Shown here: in pieces, positions 1 through 7,358 of the stretch
Layout of the letters: the number at the start of each line of letters is the position of its first letter
Position numbering within the stretch: position 1 is the first letter of the stretch
Position numbers and translations under genes: made by a program
NCBI RefSeq assembly: GCF_000379465.1
Contig: NZ_KB905414.1
Coordinates: forward strand, 248,001-312,000
Length of the DNA stretch: 64,000 bases
Source of the DNA: Sciscionella marina DSM 45152
GTDB taxonomy: Bacteria; Actinomycetota; Actinomycetes; Mycobacteriales; Pseudonocardiaceae
Reading direction: 5' to 3'
The notes under the pieces: generated by a model
Told to the model about the DNA's origin: nothing
The model's database searches: none
What the model saw: the letters and a program-made list of their open reading frames with translations, nothing else

Positions 1-121
1 CGGGATGCGCACCGATCCGGCGGACCCGGCGCATGTACTCCGGAAGCGCCGAATACACGACATCGGCCTTGCGCCTATCCGACTCGGTGAACACGCCGAC
101 ACTGTAGCAATACCGCGCCAC
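1..121 (-). CDS. possible N-terminus of a gene running off the window
   Basis: A minus-strand frame beginning at a GTG reads MARYCYSVGVFTESDRRKAD and then ADVVYSALPEYMRRVRRIG. This has a plausible globular composition, whereas the other frames here are arginine-rich shadows. It is cut by the window edge, so neither length nor family can be judged. No good ribosome binding site precedes the GTG. It may instead be the far end of the decayed FHA gene just upstream. No function is proposed. Confidence 0.22.
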   Translation of the reverse strand, partial: MARYCYSVGVFTESDRRKADVVYSALPEYMRRVRRIGAHP

Positions 122-194
122 TGGGCGCTTCGTTCGCCGGGACCGGTCCCGAGCAGTTCCGGTACTCCTGTTCCATGCCACCGCGGGGCCGCTG

Positions 195-457
195 ATCGAG
201 GTCGCCGAGCGGAACGGGCTCACCGCCGGGATGCAGCCGGACCGAACTGGGCAACCGGATCGGCAATCGCCCGGTGTTGTGCAGTCACCACCGCGTACCG
301 GCGTAATCGAGCTGTCGATGCCGCCTGCTCACCCTGCGGTCGTCCTCGCCGACGCAAATGCGCACATCCGGGCGGTTGCGGCCGAAGTAGAGCCCTCGCC
401 CGTCCTTCGGTGCCACGGGGCGGCCCGCCGCACAGGATGAGCGCGAACAGGGTGCCC
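195..457 (-). pseudogene. decayed FHA-domain protein gene
   Basis: Three broken pieces on the minus strand together spell an FHA phosphothreonine-binding domain. FALILCGGPPRGTE lies in one frame. After a frameshift comes KDGRGLYFGRNRPDVRIC with the FHA hallmark DDRRVSRRH. An in-frame TGA then stands where a second Trp is expected after GTRW, and the homology resumes with LHNTGRLPIRLP and HPGGEPVPLGD. FHA domains bind phosphothreonine on partners of Ser/Thr kinases. One frameshift plus one nonsense codon makes an active product unlikely. No normal N-terminus or C-terminal domain is visible, so the gene also looks truncated. Confidence 0.6.
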
Positions 458-589
458 GGCGCCGATTCCGGCACCCCCGGCCGCGGGTGTCCTGTCCACT
501 CGGCTCCCGTTCGGCGCGGCGACCACAACCGTGGGCCCGATGAACGCGGTCCCCGCGAGAACCAGAACGCTCAGTGTTCTCCTGATCAT
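329..589 (-). CDS. possible small secreted protein (signal peptide, 86 aa)
   Basis: The ATG follows a good ribosome binding site (AGGGGAAG, 3 nt before the start). The first residues form a convincing signal peptide, MIRRTLSVLVLAGTAF followed by a small-residue stretch ending VVVAAP. Beyond about residue 30 the composition becomes Pro/Arg/Ala-rich and the frame runs across the FHA remnant in another phase. The real product may therefore be a short exported peptide, or a secreted protein truncated when this locus decayed. No family is recognised. Confidence 0.3.
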   Translation of the reverse strand: MIRRTLSVLVLAGTAFIGPTVVVAAPNGSRVDRTPAAGGAGIGAGHPVRAHPVRRAAPWHRRTGEGSTSAATARMCAFASARTTAG

Positions 590-613
590 GTGCTTCCCCT
601 GTCTGCCGTCCGG

Positions 614-2731
614 TCACCGCGAGGCTAGGGCCCCGGTCCGGGACCGCTCCCGGGAACCGGACGGGCGCGGTGCCCGGAGACCGCGGGTGCGGTGCAGCAG
701 CCAGATGAAGTAGGGGGCGCCGACACAAGCGGTGATCAGACCGGCCGGGAGCTGGGCCGGGGCGATCACGGTCCGGCCCAGCAGGTCAGCGAGGCACACC
801 AGGATGCCGCCGAGCAGGGCCGCGACCGGGAGGCTGCGGGCGTGCCTCCGGCCGATCAGCGCCCGTGCGGCGTGCGGAGCCATCAGGCCGACGAACGAGA
901 TCACCCCCGCCCCGGCGACCGCGGTTCCGGTCAGCAGCACCGCGCACACCAGGGCGATGAGCCGGTTCCGCGGCACCGGAACGCCGAGCACCCGGGGCGT
1001 TTCCTCGTCCAGGGAAAGCAGATCGAGCTCGCTGCGCAGGCGCACCAGCACCGGCGCCACCATCAGCACCGCGGCCGCCATCGGAATCAGCTGCTCGAAG
1101 GTCCGGCCGTAGGTGGATCCACCGAGCCAGGTGAGCGCCTTGGTCTGGTTCCATGGATCGGTCAGTGTGATCAGCACGGTCACCAATGCCTGGCTGGCGG
1201 CCTGCGCGCCGAACCCGATCAGCACGAGTTGTTCCCCGGCGAAGCCGCGTTTGGTGGACAACGCCACGACCAGTGCGGTCACCAGTGCGGCACCGATCCC
1301 GGCGAACCCGGTCTGTGCCCAGAAACCGATGCTGGGCACGATCGTGATCGCGGCCACCGCGCCGAGGCTGGCCCCGCCCGCGACACCCAGGATTCCCGGC
1401 TCGGCAAGGGGATTGCGAGTGAGCGTCTGGATGAGCGTGCCACCGATGGCCAGGCAGGCGCCCGCGAGCAGCGCGGCGAACACCCGGGGCAGGCGGTTGT
1501 CCAGCACGCTGCGCACGATCGGCCCCGCTTGGCCGCTCAGCCAGTTGCCGATATCGCCGAGCAGCAGTTTCGCGTCCCCGAGCAGGGCGGCGGTCAGCAC
1601 CACCCCGACCACGGCAGCGAGCAGCACGACGAGCGTGATCGCGAACCGGAACCGAGACACCCCACCGGCGATCCCGGCCGTCGGCGGTTCCACCGCGCCC
1701 GAACTGCGCGCGGAACGCGCCAGGGTCACCAGGAACAAGACCCCGAGCAGGGTCGTGACCACCCCGGCTGGGACATCGAGCGCCCCCTGCGCGCCGATGA
1801 TCGCCCGCAGCAGCACATCCGAGCCGAGCAGCAGCGCGGCACCGACCGCAGCGGAGAACGGGATCGAGGCGATGTGCCGGTGCAGCCCGCGCACCGAACG
1901 GGAGAGCAGCCGCACCAGGGCGGGCGCCGCGAGACCGACGAACCCGATCGGCCCGGTCAGCGTCACCGCGCACGCGGCGAGCAGCACCGCGAGCAGGATC
2001 GCCGTCCCGCGCACCAGCCCCACCCGGACCCCGAGGCTGCGCGCCTGGTCGTCACCGAGCCGCACCAGATCGAGCCTGCGGGACAACAACAGCAGCGCGG
2101 CGAAGGCCAGCACGACGACCGGGGCGAGCATCCGGATCCCGCCGAGCCCGTTCTGCGAAAGCGATCCCGCGCCCCAGGCGAACAGGCCCTGGGTCCGCTG
2201 GGAGAACAGCACGAGCAGCATCGAGGTCACCGAGCTCATCGCGAGCGCGATCGCCGTGCCCGCGAGCACGAGCCGCACCATCGCGGTGCCACCGGTCCCG
2301 GCGAGGGCGAGCACCAGCACGGCGGTGGCCAGCCCACCCGCGAACGCCACTCCCACCGTGCCGAACAGCGGGAAGGAACCGCCGGTCACCGCGACCGCGG
2401 TGACCGCGAGATAGGCGCCCGCATTGACCGCGAGCGTGTCCGGGGCCGCCATGATGTTGCGGGTCACCGATTGCAGCGCCGCGCCCGCGGTGCCGAGCGC
2501 GGCACCGACGAGCAGCGCGACCAGCAGCCGGGGCAGCCGCGATTCGAGAACGACCGCGGTATCGGCGCCCGAACCGCCGCCGAACACCAGCCGCAGCACA
2601 TCGACTGCGTCCACGGCGGCCGTTCCCTGGGTGAGGTGCACGATCGCGCCGAGCACCAGCAGCACACCGAGCCCGATGCCCAGCAACAGCGGCCGCGACC
2701 ACTTGGCGGGGGCGGCACCGTCGAGATCCAC
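614..2731 (-). CDS. double-length FecCD-type ferric-siderophore ABC permease
   Basis: This 705-residue integral membrane protein holds two consecutive FecCD permease domains (about residues 15-330 and 370-690), as in the fused permease FhuB. It would form the whole membrane channel of a ferric-siderophore importer. Each half carries the typical GAALGTAGAALQS or GACLAIGGTLIQT segment and a cytoplasmic-loop GLAAPALVR or GLMAPHAAR motif that contacts the ATPase. I chose the GTG start 8 nt after the lipoprotein stop codon because upstream residues are an arginine-rich shadow of that gene. It is last in the order ATPase, binding protein, permease. Family and role are firm; the siderophore is unknown. 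Confidence 0.93.
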   Translation of the reverse strand: MDLDGAAPAKWSRPLLLGIGLGVLLVLGAIVHLTQGTAAVDAVDVLRLVFGGGSGADTAVVLESRLPRLLVALLVGAALGTAGAALQSVTRNIMAAPDTLAVNAGAYLAVTAVAVTGGSFPLFGTVGVAFAGGLATAVLVLALAGTGGTAMVRLVLAGTAIALAMSSVTSMLLVLFSQRTQGLFAWGAGSLSQNGLGGIRMLAPVVVLAFAALLLLSRRLDLVRLGDDQARSLGVRVGLVRGTAILLAVLLAACAVTLTGPIGFVGLAAPALVRLLSRSVRGLHRHIASIPFSAAVGAALLLGSDVLLRAIIGAQGALDVPAGVVTTLLGVLFLVTLARSARSSGAVEPPTAGIAGGVSRFRFAITLVVLLAAVVGVVLTAALLGDAKLLLGDIGNWLSGQAGPIVRSVLDNRLPRVFAALLAGACLAIGGTLIQTLTRNPLAEPGILGVAGGASLGAVAAITIVPSIGFWAQTGFAGIGAALVTALVVALSTKRGFAGEQLVLIGFGAQAASQALVTVLITLTDPWNQTKALTWLGGSTYGRTFEQLIPMAAAVLMVAPVLVRLRSELDLLSLDEETPRVLGVPVPRNRLIALVCAVLLTGTAVAGAGVISFVGLMAPHAARALIGRRHARSLPVAALLGGILVCLADLLGRTVIAPAQLPAGLITACVGAPYFIWLLHRTRGLRAPRPSGSRERSRTGALASR

Positions 2732-2738
2732 CGCGCGG

Positions 2739-3713
2739 CTACTTCTTGAGCGCGGCGACCGCGGCGTCGGCATACTGCTGCATGGACTTCGGCCCGCCGA
2801 ACATCCACAGCGAGTCCGGGAGCCGTTGCACCTTCCCGCCCTTGACGAACGGCAGCCCCTTCCAGATCGCGTTGTTCGCCAGCTCCTTGGCGAACGGGTC
2901 CCCATCGGAATCATTGGCCGAGTACCAGAACCGCACATCGGGCAGCCGGGTCAGTCCCTCGACATCGGCCTTGCCGAGGCCGTAGGCTGGATCACCGGTC
3001 ATCGGCCACGGATTGCCGAGACCGAGCCGCGCGAACACCTCGGAAACCTGCGATCCCTTGGTGTACGGGCGGATCGTGACCGTTCCGGAGGCGACGTAGG
3101 CATCGGCGAATGCCACCTTCTCCCCCGTTGCGCCGAGACCCTCCACGGCATTGCGATCCTCGGCCAGTTTCGCGTCGAACTCGGATTTCAGTTTCGTGGC
3201 GCGGTTTTCGGTACCGGTGGCCGTGGCGATCGTGTTCAGCCCGCGGAACATCGTGCCGAGGGAATCCTTGAGGTCCCCGCCCTTGATGACGACTACCGGG
3301 AGCTTCGCCTCGATCTGCGCCAGCGCGCTTTCCGGAAGACCTTCGGTGACCACGACCAGATCCGGCGCCAGGGACATGAGCGTGTCCAGGCTGGGTTCAC
3401 CGCGGGTTCCGATGTCCTTGACCGCGCCCCGCAACGGTGCCGCGCTGACCCACTGCCCATAACCCTTCGGATCGGCAACGCCGACCGGCATCACCCCGAG
3501 CGAGACCAGATCCTCGACCGCGTTCCATTCCGTTGCCACGACCCGTTTCGCGGTGTGCGGCAGCTGCACCGTCTTGCCACGGGAATCGGTGACCGTGACC
3601 GGAACGCCGCCGTTCTTCGGCGAACCGGCGCTGGGCTTCTCGGTGGTGCCGCAGCCGGCGAGCGTGACGAGGGCGAGCAGCAGCGCGCCGGCGATTGCCT
3701 TGGTACTACGCAT
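2739..3713 (-). CDS. iron-siderophore ABC transporter substrate-binding lipoprotein
   Basis: This 324-residue protein has a lipoprotein signal (MRSTKAIAGALLLALVTLAG then lipidated Cys21). A class III periplasmic-binding fold typical of FecB/FepB-type proteins follows, with the region TVQLPHTAKRVVATEWNAVE and a long central helix. It should capture a ferric siderophore outside the membrane and deliver it to the neighbouring permease. The start is fixed by the signal peptide and by CAGGAG just upstream. It sits 22 nt after the ATPase gene and 7 nt before the permease, so all three are one transcription unit. Confidence 0.93.
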   Translation of the reverse strand: MRSTKAIAGALLLALVTLAGCGTTEKPSAGSPKNGGVPVTVTDSRGKTVQLPHTAKRVVATEWNAVEDLVSLGVMPVGVADPKGYGQWVSAAPLRGAVKDIGTRGEPSLDTLMSLAPDLVVVTEGLPESALAQIEAKLPVVVIKGGDLKDSLGTMFRGLNTIATATGTENRATKLKSEFDAKLAEDRNAVEGLGATGEKVAFADAYVASGTVTIRPYTKGSQVSEVFARLGLGNPWPMTGDPAYGLGKADVEGLTRLPDVRFWYSANDSDGDPFAKELANNAIWKGLPFVKGGKVQRLPDSLWMFGGPKSMQQYADAAVAALKK

Positions 3714-3735
3714 TTTTCTCCTGTTTCCGGGGCGA

Positions 3736-4563
3736 TCAGGCTGGGGTGCGCGCGTTGAACCGGCCGAGCGCGCGGGTGCGGATGCGCCCGTCCACCGGAT
3801 CGGTCCGCACATCGACACGAATGTCGTAGGCGCGGCTGAGGTTGTCCACGGTCAGCACCTCGTCCGGTGTTCCCTCCGCGGTGACCCGGCCCTGCTCCAG
3901 CAGCAGCACCCGGTCGGCCACCGCCGCGGCCTGGTCCAGATCATGCAGGACAACACCCACCCCGACGCCGTGTTCATCGGCGAGATCGCGGACCAGGTCC
4001 AGGATCTCGACCTGATAGCGCAGATCGAGGAAGGTCGTCGGTTCATCCAGCAGCAACAGCGCGGTATCCTGGGCGAGACAGCTCGCGAGCCAGGCGCGCT
4101 GAGCCTGGCCACCGGAAAGGGCGCGAACCGGCCATTCCGCGAGCGCGGTGAGCCCGGTGGCGGCCATCGCGCGCTGCACCGCGGTTGCTCCACCGGGATC
4201 CCTTCCACCCCACCGCGTGCGGTGTGGATGCCTGCCGAACTCGACCAGTTCCCGGACCGAGAGCCCATCAGGAGTGGTGCGGTGCTGGGAGAGCAGGGTG
4301 ATCCGGCGCGCCAGGTCCGTTGTGGACAGCGCGCGCAGATCCGTACCGTCGGCGAACCCGATCTCCCCGGAAACCGGCCGGTGCAACCGGGCGAGTGCAC
4401 GCAGCAGCGTCGATTTGCCACTGCCGTTGGGACCGATCAGCGCAGTGACCGTGCCTGCGGTGAGCGAGATCGAGGCCGCGCGCACCACGACGTCGCGGCC
4501 GTAGGCGATATCGACCTCATAGGTGATCAGGCCGTCGATGCCGGGATGCGGGGAGGCGAACAC
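3736..4563 (-). CDS. ferric-siderophore ABC transporter ATPase
   Basis: This 275-residue nucleotide-binding subunit of the FecE/FepC type has Walker A GPNGSGKS (residues 44-51), signature LSGGQ (149-153), Walker B LLLLDEP (about 169-175) and the H-loop VLHDLDQ near 203. It hydrolyses ATP to drive uptake through the downstream FecCD permease. It is the first gene of the operon, and its start lies 11 nt from the iron box, so all three transport genes should be repressed when iron is plentiful. Confidence 0.94.
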   Translation of the reverse strand: MFASPHPGIDGLITYEVDIAYGRDVVVRAASISLTAGTVTALIGPNGSGKSTLLRALARLHRPVSGEIGFADGTDLRALSTTDLARRITLLSQHRTTPDGLSVRELVEFGRHPHRTRWGGRDPGGATAVQRAMAATGLTALAEWPVRALSGGQAQRAWLASCLAQDTALLLLDEPTTFLDLRYQVEILDLVRDLADEHGVGVGVVLHDLDQAAAVADRVLLLEQGRVTAEGTPDEVLTVDNLSRAYDIRVDVRTDPVDGRIRTRALGRFNARTPA

Positions 4564-4573
4564 CTCCGCAGAC

Positions 4574-4592
4574 TAAGGAAAGGCTTACCTAA
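4574..4592 (-). promoter_or_regulatory. IdeR/DtxR iron box
   Basis: Read towards the ATPase gene the site is TTAGGTAAGCCTTTCCTTA. That agrees with the actinobacterial IdeR/DtxR consensus (TTAGGTTAGSCTAACCTAA) at 15 of 19 positions, including both outer TTAGG/CCT blocks. It lies just upstream of the first gene of a siderophore importer, where such boxes normally repress in iron-replete cells. Confidence 0.8.
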
Positions 4593-4687
4593 AGAACAAG
4601 GTGCTGCTGATCACCGAAAACGCTGCGCGGCGCCCCCGACACGGCGCGTCAACAATACAAGCGTGAAATCCGGAAACACGGCAAGCG

Positions 4688-6052
4688 TCAGGGAATCGCA
4701 GACTCCACATCGGACAGCACCCCGTCGACGCCGTGCAGCAGCTCGGCGATTTCGCTCGGCCCGGCGATCAGTGGTGGTGCGATCATCAGCATGGTCGCAC
4801 CACGGTCATCGCCGCGCAGAATGAGACCGATCCGGGCGAACGCGGCGGGCAGCACCTCACCGAGCACGGTCGCGGACTCCGCCTCGGTGAACTCCCGGCC
4901 CACGAGCCGGTCTGCCATGAGCTCGACGGCCCAGAAGAATCCCGTGCCGCGGATCTCCTTCACACATCGGTGCGCCGCGAGCAGCTGTGCCAGACCGGCG
5001 CGCAGTTCGGGTCCATTCCGGCGTACCCCGTCGAGAATCGATTCCTTGTGAATGGCATCGATCGTCGCGACGGCCGCCGCGGTCGCGATCGGATGCCCGC
5101 CCCAGGTCGCACCGTGCGCGAACATGCCACCGCGCCGGTCCCCGGAAAGCTCCTCCAGCAAGGGTTTCCGCACGATGAGCCCGCCGAGCGGGGCATAGCC
5201 CGCGGTGACCCCTTTGGCGAAGGTGATCAGGTCCGGCACCACGCCGAACCGGTCGCTGCCGAACCAGTGTCCCAACCGCCCGAACGAACAGATGACCTCA
5301 TCCGCGACGAGCAGCAGGCCGTACCGGTCGGCGATCCTGCGCAGCTCGGCCCAATAACCGTCCGGTGGCACCAGCGCGCCCCGGCCGTTCTGCACCGGCT
5401 CCGCGATGATCGCGGCGACCGTGTCCGGCCCCTCTTCGAGGATGCGATCCTCGATGGCCCGCACACAATCCAGAGCCGCGGGATCACCGCAGTCACCGGT
5501 ATGGCCGACGGTGTTCGGCACCCGCCCGATCCCGGGAAGCAGCGGTCCGAACGGTGCCTTGATCTTGTCGAGGCCGGTGACCGAAAGGGCGCCGAGTGTC
5601 GTGCCGTGATAGGCGAGGTCGCGCGCGATGATCTTCGTGCGCCGCGGTTCTCCGCGGGTGTAGTGGTACTGGCGGGCGAACTTCACCGCCGCTTCGACCG
5701 CCTCGGATCCGGAGTTCACGAAGAAGGTGGTCTGCAGATCGCCGGGCGCGAGCTCTGCGATCCGTGTCGCGGCCTCGATCGCGGGCGGATGCGCAGCGGA
5801 CCAGTTCGTCGCGTATGCCATCGCCTTCGCCTGCTCGCCGATCGCCGTGGCGATATCCGAGCGCCCGTGCCCGAGATTCGCGCAGTACAGACCGGAAAGC
5901 CCGTCGAAGTAGCCGCGCTGTTCGCTGTCGTAGAGATGGCAGCCGGAACCCCGCACGAACACCGGGAAATCGGTCTGCTGCCACGACCGCCGAGGGGTGA
6001 AGTGCGGGCCGAGATACTGCCGTGCCCGAGCACGGAGGTTCGCTGTGTCCAT
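4688..6052 (-). CDS. class III PLP-dependent aminotransferase (omega-amino acid type)
   Basis: This 454-residue fold-type I aminotransferase resembles omega-amino acid:pyruvate and putrescine/beta-alanine transaminases. It shows FVNSGSEAVEAA (PLP phosphate binding), AYHGTT, the PLP-ring Asp in VADEVI (Asp251) and the Schiff-base lysine in TFAKG (Lys280). I chose the ATG preceded by GGCAGGAC. An ATG 14 codons upstream is excluded because it overlaps the predicted -10 box. It is divergent from a FadR-type GntR gene. Together with the 13-gene operon beyond that regulator it may deaminate an amine in the same pathway. The substrate cannot be read from the sequence. Confidence 0.9.
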   Translation of the reverse strand: MDTANLRARARQYLGPHFTPRRSWQQTDFPVFVRGSGCHLYDSEQRGYFDGLSGLYCANLGHGRSDIATAIGEQAKAMAYATNWSAAHPPAIEAATRIAELAPGDLQTTFFVNSGSEAVEAAVKFARQYHYTRGEPRRTKIIARDLAYHGTTLGALSVTGLDKIKAPFGPLLPGIGRVPNTVGHTGDCGDPAALDCVRAIEDRILEEGPDTVAAIIAEPVQNGRGALVPPDGYWAELRRIADRYGLLLVADEVICSFGRLGHWFGSDRFGVVPDLITFAKGVTAGYAPLGGLIVRKPLLEELSGDRRGGMFAHGATWGGHPIATAAAVATIDAIHKESILDGVRRNGPELRAGLAQLLAAHRCVKEIRGTGFFWAVELMADRLVGREFTEAESATVLGEVLPAAFARIGLILRGDDRGATMLMIAPPLIAGPSEIAELLHGVDGVLSDVESAIP

Positions 6053-6092
6053 ACCGTCCTGCCTTCCGGTCAGAGTGGGTACCGTGTCGATC

Positions 6093-6121
6093 ATAATGTT
6101 CAACATTAGACAGCTTGTCAA
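6093..6121 (-). promoter_or_regulatory. sigma-70-like promoter of the aminotransferase gene
   Basis: On the minus strand TTGACA is followed after exactly 17 nt by CATTAT. The predicted transcript starts about 35 nt before the aminotransferase ATG. The spacer and -10 are overlapped by a 15-bp palindrome. Confidence 0.65.
6094..6108. promoter_or_regulatory. palindromic operator, probably for the adjacent GntR regulator
   Basis: TAATGTT-C-AACATTA is a perfect 15-bp inverted repeat with a one-base centre, covering the -10 end of the aminotransferase promoter. This is a placement for direct repression. A half-site AATGTTCA recurs at 6184-6191 in front of gntR, and the core TTGAACA recurs at 7088-7094 in the likely promoter of the 13-gene operon. 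Assignment to the neighbouring GntR is inference. Confidence 0.6.
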
Positions 6122-6221
6122 TAAATCACCCATGTCACACCCCCTTCTTGCCATACCCAGAGGTATCGTTCGACAACAGACCGAATGTTCATCGCGATAA
6201 GGGAGCGGCGGGGATGACCAC

Positions 6222-6959
6222 GTGACGGAAGAAAGCAGGCAGCAGGCCCGCACGATCGGCCAGAAGGTCCTGCGACCACGGCAGCAGGTCGAAGAATACA
6301 TCCGGGCGATGATCCTGTCCGGCGAACTCAAAAGCGGCGAGATGCTTCCCCCGGAGGCCGAACTGGCCAGCCAGTTCAACGTCAGCCGCGGCACGCTGCG
6401 CGAGGCGCTGCGTTCCCTGACCACCCAGCATCTGCTCCGGAAGGCGCCCGGTTCGCGCGGCGGCAACTTCGTCCGCTCGGTCGACCACCACTCATTGGGC
6501 TCGGTCGTCACCGATTCACTGCACAATCTGCTGACCCTGGGCAGCATCGTGTTCACCGAGGTTGCGGAGGTCCGCCAGTATCTCGAGGCCCCGGCGGCCC
6601 GCCTCGCCGCCGAGCACCGGACCGAGGAGCACCTCGAACGCCTGCGGGATATCGTGCGACGGCAGAAGAAGGCCTCGGTGGACGACCCCGAGGTTCCCAA
6701 GCTCGATGAGCGATTCCACTCCCTCATCGCCGAGGCATCGGGAAACCGGGTACTCGCCGCGCTCGTGGCCGCGCTGCACCACGAGACCGAACCCGTGCAC
6801 TACCTCGATCTCTCCCCGGAGGTCGGACGCGCGACGGTCCGCCAGCATCACGCGATCGTCACCGCGATCGCAGCCGGGGACGCGGACGCGGCCGAGGACG
6901 CCGTCGTCGAGCACCTGACCTATCTTCGCGAGCACCTCGCGCTCCGCTCAGCCGACTGA
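6222..6959 (+). CDS. GntR-family transcriptional regulator, FadR subfamily
   Basis: This 245-residue regulator has an N-terminal winged helix (about residues 18-85, with ELASQFNVSRGTLREALRSL as recognition region) and an all-helical FCD ligand-binding domain (about 95-235). The FCD metal/acid-binding residues appear in DERFHSLIAEASGN and in the RQHHAIVTAI helix. Such proteins usually sense a small carboxylate and repress catabolic operons. It starts with GTG and is divergent from the aminotransferase. It precedes the long catabolic operon, from which it is separated by a strong terminator. Confidence 0.9.
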   Translation: MTEESRQQARTIGQKVLRPRQQVEEYIRAMILSGELKSGEMLPPEAELASQFNVSRGTLREALRSLTTQHLLRKAPGSRGGNFVRSVDHHSLGSVVTDSLHNLLTLGSIVFTEVAEVRQYLEAPAARLAAEHRTEEHLERLRDIVRRQKKASVDDPEVPKLDERFHSLIAEASGNRVLAALVAALHHETEPVHYLDLSPEVGRATVRQHHAIVTAIAAGDADAAEDAVVEHLTYLREHLALRSAD

Positions 6960-7032
6960 CGGAAACCCGAGCTCAGGCAGGCGAAACACGCCTTCATCCT
7001 GGTGCCGGTGCCCGCGCGTCCGCTTCCGGTTC

Positions 7033-7065
7033 CGCCGCCCCCGAGGCGCTTTCCTCGGGGCGGCG
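7033..7065 (+). terminator. intrinsic terminator after the GntR gene
   Basis: A 13-bp stem with one bulged C (CGCCGCCCCCGAGG against CCTCGGGGCGGCG) closes a 6-nt loop. It is followed by TTCGTCATTT. It lies about 70 nt after the regulator stop codon and separates that gene from the operon downstream. Confidence 0.7.
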
Positions 7066-7087
7066 TTCGTCATTTAAAAGTTGGACC

Positions 7088-7116
7088 TTGAACAAATAGT
7101 CAGGATCGTCTATCGT
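7088..7116 (+). promoter_or_regulatory. candidate promoter of the 13-gene catabolic operon
   Basis: TTGAAC and TATCGT are separated by exactly 17 nt, and the -35 contains the same TTGAACA core as the operator upstream of the aminotransferase gene. The implied 5-prime leader is about 240 nt, in which I see no other feature. The assignment rests on spacing and motif sharing only. Confidence 0.4.
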
Positions 7117-7358
7117 TCGGCAACCAGGTCCACTCGAGTACCGCGCCCGCTCCGCCCGACCGGCGGCAGAGACGCGAACAGACCGCCGCCACCAGCCCCG
7201 ACATGCTCCCGGCCGTGCCAGGACACGGTCGCGCCAGTCGCACACCGATGACGCGCTATCAGACAACGCGAACTCGTCGCGCGGGGACGTCATCGCCGTG
7301 CTCACACAGCCGTGAACACGGTGCCCTCGCCCGGCGAGCGCCGCGGAAAGCGAAGTCC

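Noticed and set aside
692-2749. 685-codon open frame opposite the FecCD permease
   Set aside because: Composition is almost entirely Arg, Gln, His, Glu and Gly repeats typical of shadow frames. The opposite strand encodes a clear double permease.
7203-7358. N-terminal extension of the APC permease by 52 residues
   Set aside because: The extension is Arg/Thr-rich and unlike a transporter N-terminus. The internal ATG has GGAAAG at proper spacing and is followed directly by typical permease sequence.
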